Positions 18,196 through 27,303 are shown, numbered from the stretch's first letter. The stretch: 64,000 nt of DNA from Leptolyngbya sp. BL0902 (GCF_016403105.1 NZ_CP046155.1:2170001-2234000); one strand, 5' to 3'. Made by a program: numbers and translations. Notes: generated by a model from the letters alone, not told the origin.

Positions 18196-21180
18196 TTAGG
18201 GCTCTGGTTCCAAATTATAGGTGTTGATCAGGTGGTTGACTTGGTTGGCCACCAATTCGTTGGGGTCGTGCTGCATCCGGGGCAAAATGTCTCGCAGGGC
18301 GCGGGGGGAGGCCACCGCAAGATAGGCCAGAACGGCCTCCCGCACAAAGCCCGTGGGGTGCTGGAGCAGGGCGAGGGTGTGTTCCGCCGTAACATTCCAG
18401 TGCTTGGCTTTGGCTAGGTGAAAACAACAGGCCAAGGCCCAGTCCGACAGAAGGCTCCGCAGATCCAGCAGTTGCCGCAGGCGATCTCGCGGCGACAGGG
18501 GCGTGTAGGCAATCAGCGGGGTTGAGAGGCTGAGGCGCTTGAGCTTGTCGGCGTCGGGCTGGCGATCTAGCAGAATGAGAATCGTGCGCTTGCTGGAAAT
18601 GTCGAGGCAGTTATCGAGGATTTCTAGCCCCTTGGCCCAACTCGACACCGACCCGCTGAGGCTGGCCTGGGCCGCCTGCACCGCATTGGCTGGCGAGATA
18701 AACCGCAGCAGCATGAACAACCGCTCAATGGCGTCGATTTCCAGCCCCTCCAGGGCCGATAGCAACAGCCGTTCCTCCACAGTGGTGGCCTGACCGAGGT
18801 CGAGCTTGGCCGCCAGGATTTGGCCCACAAAGGCCAGTTCCGTATCCAGCAGATCCTCAAAGCCGCTACGCCCCAGCAGTTGATCCAAGGCGTTGTCAAT
18901 CAGGCTGGATCGCTTCACCCCGGTTTCTTGGTAGAGCTTCAGCAAAATCCGCAGAATTTGGCGACGGGTTGGCCCCCAGGAACTCATCAAGTTTTGGATT
19001 AATAGCTCTAAGGCCCGCGAGGTACCGATGGCCCCAATCACCTGCCAAGACTGGTTTCGTAGCGCCTCTGGTTTATATTCATCGGTGGCCAGGGCCTCCA
19101 GCATGGGCAGGGCTTCATCTCCTAGGCGGGTGAGGGCATCGCTGGCGGCGGCGCGGGTCGATTTATACTGCAATGCCCGCAGGAGGGATGGGTAGTATTT
19201 TTTGTACTGGGTGGCGGCAATGGCCTCTAAAATGGCTCGCCGCACCCGCAGCGACGGATCCTGAAGCAGGTCGTCAATGTAGATGCTGAGGGACTCCATG
19301 TAATCGGCCTCCCCCAGGGCTTGGCAGCCCATCACCCGTTCCCGTTCTCGCTCATTCACCAGCATTTTTCGCAGCGTGGCCGTGGCCTCGGCACGGTCGT
19401 TGATATTGCCCCGGCGCAGCATCAGCGACGCCGCTGTCCCCCGCACCACCGCATCCACATCGGGGGAGAGGTAGGGCCGCAGCTCATTGATATCGTAGGT
19501 TTCCTGGGCCAGCCACACGTAGCGCAGGGCCAGTGCCTGCACCTCCGGGCTAATGCGGGGCTGAGTCAGGAGGGTGCGCACGGATTGGTGATATCGCGGA
19601 TCGGGATGGTCGAGCATCACCTGAAGACTGTGTTGCTGAAGACCAGGGGAAAAGTTGGCCAGGTGAGGAGTCAACACCTCGCCCAGTTCCTTCGGCGCAA
19701 TCTGACTCAGAACGTCGATATAGGAATGCTTGTCGGCTTCAGACTTGTTTTTTTCCAGCCCTTCCACCAGGTTCTTCTTCATCCCCCGTCGATCCCCGTC
19801 GGAGAAGGTGGTGAGACCCCGTTCGGCCCCCTGCACCAGCAGATTGAGGTAGCGGGTACGAAGCAGCGCCATCAGCCCAAACCACACCAGCCCCGCCACC
19901 ACCGTTCCCGTCAGAAAAATTTGGGACTGAATGATGACATCGTCGAGGCCAATGCGGTTGGCCACGGCAATGGTGACGAGAATCGCCACCCCGGTGCCGC
20001 CCATGGCCAGGGGCTCAGCGATACCGCCCACCCAAGACTGCACCGTACTGCGTACCCGGTCGGGGATGGGCTGGAAGAGGACGGGGCGGGTGGTGGCCAC
20101 TAGGGTATAGCGCAGCCACTCGTCAAAAAACTTGAGAATGACGAGGCCAAAGAAAAGGGCCTCTGCACCCCCCAAAATGGGAAAACTAGCGGCCAAGGTG
20201 AGCATACCTGCAACCACAATCACCGAAGGCAACACCAGGGCGACCGCAAATACCCCTTCCCGCTCAATGAGACGGCTGGAGGTAAACCATTGAGTAAACA
20301 ATTCGATGAGCCCTAGCAAACCGCTAAAAATCCCCAGGAAGGCGGCAATAGCTTCAACTTCGAGGTTGCGATCTAGCTGCTGAAAAAACTGAAATTCAAT
20401 GGAGAACAGCAGCATTTGGGCCAGCACAAAAAAAGAAAATAGCAGCACCACATACTGCCGCATGGCACCCTTTAGGCGCTGGCGAGATTGATAGCTTTCT
20501 ACGTCCTGGGCCTGCCGTTTAGGCGAATCTGGAAAGGCGTGGGCATAGTTAACGCTGAGGTAGTAGAGAATCACGGTTCCCACAATCATGACGCCAAAGG
20601 ACAGCATCATGACATTTTGAAGACCAATGAAACGCATTAAAATGGCTACCGAAAACCCACTCAGTACATCAGCAAGCAAATTGCCGCTGCTGATAATGGG
20701 AAAGGCTCGCTTAATCTCACGAATATTAAAAATTTGATTGGCCGTAACCGATAGGTTTAAGTCATTGAGGTTATAAATTGCCTCAATCCATAGTCTCAAT
20801 AAAAAGACCGTTAAAAAGGTAAACGATTCTACTGATAAACCCCACAAAAAAATCGGGATCGGCAGGGCCATCAGGAGCGAAATTAAAACAATCACCCAGC
20901 GCAGGGGAAACAGCCGTTGCAGCCAGGAATAGACCACGCTCATGCCCAGCCCCACCCCGGCGCTGAAGATATAAATCCAGGGCAGGCGTGCCGCGCCATA
21001 CTTGCCCAAAAACAGCTCCGCCGAACTGACTTCCAGCCACAAAATCCCCATGGATGTGGCGGTGTAAAAGGCAAACATCAACAGGGTGCGGCCCTGCTCG
21101 TCGGCGCGTAGGTTAATGAGGTTGAGGAAGCGTTCCCGCAGTCCTCGACGGGGTGAAGCGGGGATGGAAGATACACTCAT
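18196..21180 (-). CDS. ATP/ADP-translocase-like membrane transporter fused to HEAT repeats
   Basis: 994 aa. Residues about 30-450 form 10-12 hydrophobic helices (LLMFAFYTATSMGILWLEVSS; WVIVLISLLMALPIPIFLWG and others) in the style of the Npt/MFS nucleotide-translocase superfamily. The remaining part is soluble and helical with repeating HEAT-type units, for example LRVRRAILEAIAATQYKKYY and LRNQSWQVIGAIGTSRALEL. The ATG at 21180 (MSVSSIPASP) is preferred over the longer frame to 21240. Related cyanobacterial proteins combine translocase, HEAT and cyclic-nucleotide modules; here the CNB module is the next gene. Nucleotide transport is unproven. Confidence 0.8.
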   Translation of the reverse strand: MSVSSIPASPRRGLRERFLNLINLRADEQGRTLLMFAFYTATSMGILWLEVSSAELFLGKYGAARLPWIYIFSAGVGLGMSVVYSWLQRLFPLRWVIVLISLLMALPIPIFLWGLSVESFTFLTVFLLRLWIEAIYNLNDLNLSVTANQIFNIREIKRAFPIISSGNLLADVLSGFSVAILMRFIGLQNVMMLSFGVMIVGTVILYYLSVNYAHAFPDSPKRQAQDVESYQSRQRLKGAMRQYVVLLFSFFVLAQMLLFSIEFQFFQQLDRNLEVEAIAAFLGIFSGLLGLIELFTQWFTSSRLIEREGVFAVALVLPSVIVVAGMLTLAASFPILGGAEALFFGLVILKFFDEWLRYTLVATTRPVLFQPIPDRVRSTVQSWVGGIAEPLAMGGTGVAILVTIAVANRIGLDDVIIQSQIFLTGTVVAGLVWFGLMALLRTRYLNLLVQGAERGLTTFSDGDRRGMKKNLVEGLEKNKSEADKHSYIDVLSQIAPKELGEVLTPHLANFSPGLQQHSLQVMLDHPDPRYHQSVRTLLTQPRISPEVQALALRYVWLAQETYDINELRPYLSPDVDAVVRGTAASLMLRRGNINDRAEATATLRKMLVNERERERVMGCQALGEADYMESLSIYIDDLLQDPSLRVRRAILEAIAATQYKKYYPSLLRALQYKSTRAAASDALTRLGDEALPMLEALATDEYKPEALRNQSWQVIGAIGTSRALELLIQNLMSSWGPTRRQILRILLKLYQETGVKRSSLIDNALDQLLGRSGFEDLLDTELAFVGQILAAKLDLGQATTVEERLLLSALEGLEIDAIERLFMLLRFISPANAVQAAQASLSGSVSSWAKGLEILDNCLDISSKRTILILLDRQPDADKLKRLSLSTPLIAYTPLSPRDRLRQLLDLRSLLSDWALACCFHLAKAKHWNVTAEHTLALLQHPTGFVREAVLAYLAVASPRALRDILPRMQHDPNELVANQVNHLINTYNLEPEP

Positions 21181-21797
21181 GCCGTTGCAGGGAGGAAGTC
21201 TATGCCTAAGGATAGCGAATGGCCTGCGCCTAGGCGTCAAGGCGGCAACAATCTCCCATTTCCTGGGAATCGACGTCTCATACTGAGTCCGGCTTGCTTA
21301 CCCCCAGTATCAGCGGGCGAGGAGACCGCTCCCCTCCGGTCTATCGAACTAGAGATCGGGGTTTTCTGGATCAGATTTGATATCGGTTTGATATCAGCCA
21401 GATCAGCCCTGGATCGCCGGAGGGTTAGGGTTGTCTGTTCAGGTGGGGCTGCTTCCTGCCATGGGCCATTTTCTAGAGGCCCAGTTGGTCATGCTTCTAG
21501 CAGACGGGCGAACAACAGGCTATCCATGCTGCAAATCCTCGGCGACCCGCTCGGCAAAGCCGCCCTGTAGCTCCAACCGATGGCTGCCAGGACACTGAAG
21601 CACACCAAGGGTAGCGCTATACTGGGCTAAGCTAAACTCATAACGACTTCGACTAGCCTGTTTCTCCCAGCTAGGCCACGGTCTGCCGCTCCAGCGTCTG
21701 GTTCCGGCCAATCCGGCGGGAATCGGAGACAATGGCTAAAGAGATCCTCTTAACGATTGCGACTCTACTCCTTTAACGATCCTTAACTGTTCTAACT
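21181..21797. other. 617-bp intergenic region between translocase and oligopeptidase genes
   Basis: A divergent promoter region. It holds one copy of a dispersed element (21275-21300; see the paired copies near 28.3-28.4 kb), a direct repeat TTGATATC (two copies near 21375-21395), and a weak minus-strand reading frame at 21520-21732. No tRNA or recognised non-coding RNA was found. Confidence 0.5.
21520..21732 (-). CDS. Possible small or decayed reading frame
   Basis: Up to 70 aa in the intergenic region, beginning with a non-ATG codon. The C-terminal half (SLAQYSATLGVLQCPGSH and LELQGGFAERVAEDLQ) has a protein-like composition. A neighbouring frame continues MDSLLFARLLEA immediately after, so a frameshifted remnant is conceivable. 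No homologue is recognised and there is no clear start or ribosome site. Confidence 0.2.
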   Translation of the reverse strand: MSPIPAGLAGTRRWSGRPWPSWEKQASRSRYEFSLAQYSATLGVLQCPGSHRLELQGGFAERVAEDLQHG

Positions 21798-23882
21798 ATG
21801 ACGGTCACTACTGTACACAACCCCCTCCTTCTCGGCACTGGGCTACCGCCCTTCGACCGTATCGAAACCGCCCATATTGTCCCTGGTATTAAAGCCCTGC
21901 TGGAAAACCTGGCGGCGGACTTTGCGGCACTCGAAGCCAGCGCCACCCCCACCTGGGATGGTTTGGTGGAACCCCTCACCCGCATTGAGGAGCGCCTAGG
22001 CTGGAGTTGGGGCATTGTGGGGCACCTGATGGGGGTGAAAAATAGCCCCGAGCTACGGGCCGCCTACGAAGAAGTGCAGCCCGCCCTGGTGCAGTTTGCC
22101 ACCCAAATGGGCCAGAGCAAGCCCCTCTACGACGCCTTTAAGCAACTGCGGGCCAGTGCCGAGTGGGACAGCTTTGACCCGGCCCAGCAGCGGATTGTGG
22201 AAACCTCCATCCGCGAGGCGGAACTGTCCGGCGTGGGATTGGAAGGGGCCGAGAAGGATCGCTTCAACGAAATTCAGCAAGCCCTGGCGGAACTGACCAC
22301 CAAGTTTTCCAACAACGTGCTGGATGCCACCAAAGCCTTCAGCCTTACCCTCACCACGGCGGAAGAAGTGGACGGCCTACCCCCCAGCCTGTTGGCCCTG
22401 GCGGCACAGCTAGCCCGTGACGCAGGCTCAGAGGGCGCAACCCCCGAAGCTGGCCCCTGGCGGATTACCCTAGATTTCCCCTGCTATGGGCCGTTTATGC
22501 AGCACAGTCGGCGGCGGGATTTTCGGGAACAGCTCTATCGCGCCTTTGTCACCCGTGCTTCCGAAGGCGATGTGAACAACAATCCCAACATCGAGAAAAT
22601 TTTGGCCCTGCGCCACGAAATGGCGAACCTGCTGGGCTACAGCACCTATGCCGATCTCAGTCTGGCCCGCAAAATGGCCCCTTCCGTGGAAGCCATCGAC
22701 AAGCTGATGGGCGAACTGCGTGCCGCCAGCTACGACACCGCCGTCAAGGAGTTGTCGGATCTGCAAGCCTTTGCCGCCGAAAAAGGAGCCGCCGAAGCCA
22801 ACGCCCTCACCCACTGGGACACCGCCTTTTGGGCCGAGCGCATTCGCGAAGAACAGTACGGCCTCAATGATGAAGAACTGCGGCCCTACTTCCCCCTGCC
22901 CCAGGTGCTCGACGGATTGTTTGCCCTGGCGAATCGGATTTTCGATATCACCATTGCCCCCGCCGATGGCACGGCCCCGGTGTGGCATCCCGATGTGCGC
23001 TACTTTCAGGTGCTCAACGGCGGCGGCGACCCCATCGCCCACTTTTATCTCGATCCCTACAGCCGTCCTGCGGAAAAGCGGGGCGGAGCCTGGATGGATA
23101 CCTGCATCAATCGGGGCAAAATTGCCGGACAGGTGCGCCTCCCCGTGGCCTACCTGGTGTGCAACCAAGCGCCCCCGGTGGATGGCAAGCCCAGCCTGAT
23201 GACCTTCCGCGATGTGGAAACCCTGTTCCACGAGTTTGGCCACGGCCTGCACCACATGCTGACCCAGGTGGACTACACCGGGGCGGCGGGCATCAACAAC
23301 GTGGAATGGGACGCCGTGGAACTGCCCAGCCAGTTTATGGAGAACTGGTGCTACCACCGCGATACCCTGCTGACCCTGGCCCGCCATGTGGATACCGGGG
23401 CACCCCTGCCGGAGGATCTGTACCAAAAAATCGTCGCGGCCCGGACGTTTATGACCGGAAGCGCCATTCTGCGCCAGGTGCGCTTTGGCTGGACGGACAT
23501 TGAACTGCACCACCGCTATCAGCCCGACGGCGGCGAAACCGTGGCCGAAGTGAACCAGCGGATTGCCGCCCAGTCTTCGATCCTCAAGCCGCTGCCGGAG
23601 GATGCCTTCCTCTGCGCCTTCACCCACATTTTTGCCGGGGGCTATGCCGCAGGCTACTACAGCTACTTCTGGGCCGAGGTGCTGAGCGCCGATGCCTTCG
23701 CCGCCTTTGAGGAGGTGGGCCTAGAGAACGAGCAGGCCGTCGTGGAAACGGGTCGTCGGTTCCGCGATACCGTCCTCGCCCTAGGTGGTAGTCGTCACCC
23801 CATGGAAGTCTTCAAAGCCTTCCGGGGTCGGGAACCCAGCACCCAAGCCCTGCTGCGGCACCGGGGGCTAGTGGCGGCTTAG
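21798..23882 (+). CDS. prlC: Oligopeptidase A (M3 family zinc metallopeptidase)
   Basis: 694-aa cytosolic zinc peptidase that degrades short peptides, including cleaved signal peptides. Seen: the HExxH zinc motif in LFHEFGHGLHHML, the downstream glutamate region NNVEWDAVELPSQFMENWC, and the late FAGGYAAGYYSYFWAEVL segment typical of M3 enzymes. Length agrees with E. coli PrlC (about 680). ATG at 21798 (MTVTTVHNPLL) is clear. A 30-bp perfect palindrome lies just after the stop. Confidence 0.94.
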   Translation: MTVTTVHNPLLLGTGLPPFDRIETAHIVPGIKALLENLAADFAALEASATPTWDGLVEPLTRIEERLGWSWGIVGHLMGVKNSPELRAAYEEVQPALVQFATQMGQSKPLYDAFKQLRASAEWDSFDPAQQRIVETSIREAELSGVGLEGAEKDRFNEIQQALAELTTKFSNNVLDATKAFSLTLTTAEEVDGLPPSLLALAAQLARDAGSEGATPEAGPWRITLDFPCYGPFMQHSRRRDFREQLYRAFVTRASEGDVNNNPNIEKILALRHEMANLLGYSTYADLSLARKMAPSVEAIDKLMGELRAASYDTAVKELSDLQAFAAEKGAAEANALTHWDTAFWAERIREEQYGLNDEELRPYFPLPQVLDGLFALANRIFDITIAPADGTAPVWHPDVRYFQVLNGGGDPIAHFYLDPYSRPAEKRGGAWMDTCINRGKIAGQVRLPVAYLVCNQAPPVDGKPSLMTFRDVETLFHEFGHGLHHMLTQVDYTGAAGINNVEWDAVELPSQFMENWCYHRDTLLTLARHVDTGAPLPEDLYQKIVAARTFMTGSAILRQVRFGWTDIELHHRYQPDGGETVAEVNQRIAAQSSILKPLPEDAFLCAFTHIFAGGYAAGYYSYFWAEVLSADAFAAFEEVGLENEQAVVETGRRFRDTVLALGGSRHPMEVFKAFRGREPSTQALLRHRGLVAA

Positions 23883-23903
23883 AACCGTGGGTTCTCCTCA
23901 CCC

Positions 23904-23933
23904 AAAGTCCCGCTCCCATGGGAGCGGGACTTT
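23904..23933. terminator. 30-bp perfect palindrome, likely bidirectional terminator
   Basis: The left arm AAAGTCCCGCTCCCA is followed directly by its exact reverse complement, with no spacer. The stem is GC-rich, begins with AAA and ends with TTT. It sits between two convergent genes (prlC and a methyltransferase), where a two-way terminator would be expected, though the T run is only three bases. Confidence 0.6.
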
Positions 23934-23945
23934 GAACCCTTCTAG

Positions 23946-23983
23946 CTCCCCTCTCCTTGGGGGAGAGGGGCTGGGGGTGAGGG
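23946..23983. repeat. Dispersed CCCCTCTCC/GGAGAGGGG palindromic element, intergenic copy
   Basis: CTCCCCTCTCCTTGG followed by GGAGAGGGGCTGGGGGTGAG. It is one of five related elements in the window (also about 43.68 kb, 43.83 kb, 51.03 kb and 62.16 kb). All share a CCCTCTCC/GGAGAGG hairpin and, mostly, a GGGTGAGGG-type flank. Confidence 0.8.
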
Positions 23984-24056
23984 AGGCCAGGGTATCGAGC
24001 CACTGAGTTTAACTCGACCTGAGGTTCATGGGATCTGCGCCACAGAAACCGGGGGT

Positions 24057-24710
24057 TTAGCCCATTGATGACCCATCCTCGATCCCCACCTCCTTCACAG
24101 CGGTGGCAATCATCAACCCCCAAAAGAAGCCAAAGCGTTTGCGCTGGGAAGCGTTGACCTGCAACCCCGCCTGTTGAAAAAAAGATGCGAGTTCCTGCTG
24201 GGTATAGCAGTTATGGTGGGCGGGGTCGCGCCATTTCAGCCAGAGATCACAGAGGCGACACCACAGAAAATCTCGACACCAGTCCAAAATCACGATGCGT
24301 CCACCCGGTTTTAGCACCCGTTTCATATCTATCAGGGCGGCGACGGGATCGGGGAAATAGTGGAAGGCGCTGGCAGAAAGGATGACATCAAAGGTCTGAT
24401 CCGCGTAGGGCAGGGCTTCGGCTTTGGCCACCTGAAAGCAAACCTGGGGCCAGGAAGCACATTTTTTGCGGGCCGTGGCAATCATCGCTTCGGCCAAATC
24501 AATGCCGTGGATCACCTGATGGGGCTGGACGGCAAGCTGAAAGCGCTCCAGTTCTCCGGTGCCACAGCCGACATCCAACACCTGTTCATCGGGGTGCAAA
24601 TCGGCCCAATCGAGCAAAAACCGCAGGGTGGGGTGGGTGTAGTGCTGCCAGCGACGATCATAGTCCTGGGCCATTTGGTTATATTGCTGCTGAACCACGG
24701 GGGTCTTCAT
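24057..24710 (-). CDS. Class I SAM-dependent methyltransferase (UbiE/COQ5-like)
   Basis: 217 aa. Seen: motif I VLDVGCGTGEL, HGIDLAEAMIATARKK, FDVILSASAFHYFPDP, and LKPGGRIVILDWCRDF. These are the ordered motifs of the Methyltransf_11 group. The ATG at 24710 (MKTPVVQQQYNQMAQDYD) matches the normal N-terminus of such enzymes. It lies 37 bp downstream of the radical-SAM gene on the same strand, so the two probably share a transcript. Substrate not deducible. Confidence 0.88.
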   Translation of the reverse strand: MKTPVVQQQYNQMAQDYDRRWQHYTHPTLRFLLDWADLHPDEQVLDVGCGTGELERFQLAVQPHQVIHGIDLAEAMIATARKKCASWPQVCFQVAKAEALPYADQTFDVILSASAFHYFPDPVAALIDMKRVLKPGGRIVILDWCRDFLWCRLCDLWLKWRDPAHHNCYTQQELASFFQQAGLQVNASQRKRFGFFWGLMIATAVKEVGIEDGSSMG

Positions 24711-24747
24711 GGAAATCCTGGTTTAACGGGCTTTGCCTAACCTGTGC

Positions 24748-25365
24748 CTAGTCTGTGAGCAATTGCCCTCGGTATCCGGTGACGATGCGGCTACCGTCTT
24801 TGAAAATGTGGACTTCCAGTTGGTCGCTGGCCCAGGTGATGGCGTTTTTGAGGGCCGGGTTGAAGATGTGAACCCGCTGATTGCGCGACGACACTGGGGA
24901 ATCTGGGGCATTCACCGCCTGAGATTCAACAAACGGCCCGTCAATCAGCAAATCCAGTTGATCCAGCAAATCCTGGGCACCGGGGGGCGCATCGGCGGAT
25001 TGCAGTTTTTCGAGGGTGAAGCCCGTGAAAGACATCACGGTTAACCCATGGGCCTTTACCAAGGCCGCTAACTGGGCCAGGGCCGGAGCCTGCCAAAAGG
25101 GTTCCCCGCCGGAGAAGGTGACACCCTGGTTTTTGGGGTTGGCCAAAATACGCTCGGCTAAGTCTTCTATAGCCACAAGTTGATTTTCCTCGAAGCTCCA
25201 GCTTGCCGGGTTAAAGCAGCCCGGACAATGCAGCAAACAGCCCTGCACCCACACCACCGCTCGGCAACCGGGGCCGTTCACCTCCGATTCGTTCACGTAG
25301 CCCATGATATTGAGATGTCCGGCGGGGATGCGGCTGAGGGCATCGGGGGGAGTGGGGGGAGTCAT
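24748..25365 (-). CDS. Radical-SAM activase-like protein (NrdG/4Fe-4S single-cluster family)
   Basis: 205-aa radical-SAM protein. Seen: the cluster motif C-x3-C-x2-C in QGCLLHCPGCFNPASW, and the SAM-binding GGEPF in VTFSGGEPFWQ. The family includes activators of anaerobic ribonucleotide reductase, but no glycyl-radical partner is visible in this window. The role is therefore open. The first residues (MTPPTPPDAL) come from C-rich sequence resembling the heptamer array just upstream. LNIMGYVNESEVNGPG is where family similarity starts. Confidence 0.82.
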   Translation of the reverse strand: MTPPTPPDALSRIPAGHLNIMGYVNESEVNGPGCRAVVWVQGCLLHCPGCFNPASWSFEENQLVAIEDLAERILANPKNQGVTFSGGEPFWQAPALAQLAALVKAHGLTVMSFTGFTLEKLQSADAPPGAQDLLDQLDLLIDGPFVESQAVNAPDSPVSSRNQRVHIFNPALKNAITWASDQLEVHIFKDGSRIVTGYRGQLLTD

Positions 25366-25380
25366 GGTGAGAAGCGGGTG

Positions 25381-25429
25381 GGGAGTCGGGAATCGGGAGT
25401 CGGGAGTCGGGAGTCGGGAGTCGGGAATT
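25381..25429. repeat. Heptamer array GGGAGTC x7 upstream of the radical-SAM gene
   Basis: Seven consecutive 7-bp units: GGGAGTC, GGGAATC, four more GGGAGTC, then GGGAATT. It starts 16 bp upstream of the minus-strand gene's ATG, where its leader should be. It is the cleanest array of the (C/G)GGGAGT family seen at five places in this window. Short tandem heptamers of this kind are known from filamentous cyanobacteria (STRR sequences). Confidence 0.95.
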
Positions 25430-25628
25430 ACAAAGGCAGTGAAGGTGGAGGGAATGCAGGATTGGGGTTGATTCTAGCGAAAAGGTTACTTCATAGCCAA
25501 GCAGTGATTAATGAAGCGTAATGGGTCTGTATGGGCGATTGGGGTGCAGGCCCAGAGGATGGTAGCCGTTGCGACGGACCCCCCTACGCCAGTGGTAGCC
25601 TAGGGGCAAGTCTGATCGTCAATCGACC

Positions 25629-26135
25629 ATGTCTGTATCCTCTCCCCCTCGCAGTCAGCGTCTTCTTGTGGTGGAACCCATCACCGCCGAAGCCTTTGCG
25701 CCCTATGGCCAGGTGATTTTTCCCAACACCGATGGAGCCCCCTTTGGCCCCGCCGATGCCCAGCTCGTCCTCAACCAGGGCATTCCGCGCTTTTACCTGA
25801 TGACCCTCACCCACGCGGGCACCGAGTTTCACGCCCTTACCCGCCATCGCCGCTGCACCCAATGCCTAGGGGCGCTGGCCAATCAGGATTGGCTGATTGC
25901 GGTGGCCCCTCCCAGCGAGGCTGACCAGCCCGACCTTAGCGCCCTGAAAGGCTTTCATATTCCGGGGCACTGCTTCATCAAGCTGGCGGTGGGCACCTGG
26001 CACGCGGGGCCATATTTCACCCAGCCCAGCGTTACCTTTTACAATTTGGAACTCAGCGATACGAACCTCACCGACCACCAAACCTGTAATCTCGCCCAAA
26101 CCTTTGGCCTCAGTTTTGTCCTCAAGGCACGTTAG
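25629..26135 (+). CDS. Ureidoglycolate lyase family protein (AllA-like)
   Basis: 168-aa cupin-fold protein. Seen: AFAPYGQVIF near residue 24, FYLMTLTHAGTEFHALTRHRRCTQCLG near residue 56, and AVGTWHAGPYFTQPSVTFYNLE near residue 120. These match the ureidoglycolate hydrolase/lyase family, which releases urea and glyoxylate in purine/allantoin breakdown. No other allantoin gene is near, so the true substrate could differ. It stands alone between the heptamer array and a convergent unknown gene. Confidence 0.85.
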   Translation: MSVSSPPRSQRLLVVEPITAEAFAPYGQVIFPNTDGAPFGPADAQLVLNQGIPRFYLMTLTHAGTEFHALTRHRRCTQCLGALANQDWLIAVAPPSEADQPDLSALKGFHIPGHCFIKLAVGTWHAGPYFTQPSVTFYNLELSDTNLTDHQTCNLAQTFGLSFVLKAR

Positions 26136-26259
26136 GTGGGCGGTGTCCACCGTCTGATATTCGCTGTAGATGGGTCATGACTAACCTACGATTCAGTCTC
26201 GGATTGGGCATGAGAGCCAGGATCAAGAGGTTATCCGTGGGCGGTGTTCACCCGACGCT

Positions 26260-27303
26260 TTAATCTTCCTCGACCAGTTGCCAGCGGATGGTTTGGGCGG
26301 TGGCGCTGTTCAGTTCCCCCAGGCGCACCTGCACGGTCTCACCGATGATGGGGCCGAGGGCGGTGAGCAGGGCGCGGAGGTTGGGGGTACTGTCACCGCT
26401 GTCTACATAGACGCGCTCGGAGAGTTGGTTCAGTCGTTTCCAGGCGGTATAGAGTTTGGCGGCGGTTTGCTCAATCAGGGCGGCCTGGGCCACCATGTCG
26501 GCGGCGGAGTTGAGGCACCCAACTCGCAGGGCTTCCTCTAGGGCCAGTTCTAGGTCAAAGTTGCCGATTTCTAGAAGCTGTACCTGGTTAGCAGAGGCTA
26601 GGTATTTCGACAGATAACGCGCTTCGGCGGTAACTTGCTTGAGGGTATCCAGGTCGGGGTTGAGTTCGACTTCGGTTTTGAGGGTGGTTTGGTGGACGGG
26701 GGGAAGCTTTTCCATCTCCTTCACCAGGGGGGCAATGTAGCGGCTGGGGATGGTGTTGTTGGCGGCTTTTTCCCGCAGGGTTTCGGGGATGAGATCCGAG
26801 GTCATCGCCGCCCATTCGTTGGCCACTTGGCGCACTTCGCGGCGGGTAACGTGATCCCCTTTGCGGGCCACATCGCTGACCAACTGCTGCACCTCTGGGG
26901 CGGCTTTGGCGGTTTCCACAAAGGCCCGCTTGCTGAACTGGTTAACATCCTTGGGGGTCAGCATCCCCGAATCCAGGAGGTGATCGGCGCTGTCCGCCAG
27001 TTCAATCAGGTTATAGGCGTAGCTTTTGGTAATTTCGCGCTCCTTCAGCCAGTTGAGGAAGCCCGTACCCCGGCCATCGCCGCCCTGCTTTTCCCGGTCA
27101 CGCACGGCGCGAAGAATGCGCCCCCGCCAAATATCCGTTTGCAGGTCAAAGCGGTCGCACACCTGCCAAGCCGCTTCCACCTGGCGGTTGAACTCGTAGT
27201 CCGAGATGCCCTCATCGTTGGGATCCGGGAGCTCAAAAGCCAACTCCTCCACCTGCATGGCCGACCGAATGGTCTCCGATGAGTAGGGGGTTGATGCTGT
27301 CAT
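26260..27303 (-). CDS. Conserved hypothetical protein, helical, possible DNA-related fold
   Basis: 347 aa from ATG 27303 (MTASTPYSSETIRSAM); an ATG at 27354 is also in frame. It is soluble and mostly helical. Residues about 50-110 (GTGFLNWLKEREITKSYAYNLIELADSADHLL) resemble the helix-turn-helix-like segments of plasmid-type or DUF3102 proteins. The rest shows regular charged helices (LKQVTAEARYLSKYLASANQ). It ends acidic (QLVEED). I cannot assign a family. It is convergent with the AllA-like gene and divergent from the MESH1-like gene. Confidence 0.7.
   Translation of the reverse strand: MTASTPYSSETIRSAMQVEELAFELPDPNDEGISDYEFNRQVEAAWQVCDRFDLQTDIWRGRILRAVRDREKQGGDGRGTGFLNWLKEREITKSYAYNLIELADSADHLLDSGMLTPKDVNQFSKRAFVETAKAAPEVQQLVSDVARKGDHVTRREVRQVANEWAAMTSDLIPETLREKAANNTIPSRYIAPLVKEMEKLPPVHQTTLKTEVELNPDLDTLKQVTAEARYLSKYLASANQVQLLEIGNFDLELALEEALRVGCLNSAADMVAQAALIEQTAAKLYTAWKRLNQLSERVYVDSGDSTPNLRALLTALGPIIGETVQVRLGELNSATAQTIRWQLVEED

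Noticed and set aside
19321-20103. 260-codon plus-strand frame opposite the translocase/HEAT gene
   Set aside because: Antisense shadow rich in His and Gln; no ribosome site or family match.
22470-23627. 385-codon minus-strand open frame opposite oligopeptidase A
   Set aside because: Antisense shadow; the plus strand has the intact M3 zinc motif and conserved blocks throughout.
25381-25429. Tandem array considered as a CRISPR or plasmid iteron
   Set aside because: Units are 7 bp with no spacers and no cas or rep genes nearby; it fits the heptamer repeats of filamentous cyanobacteria.
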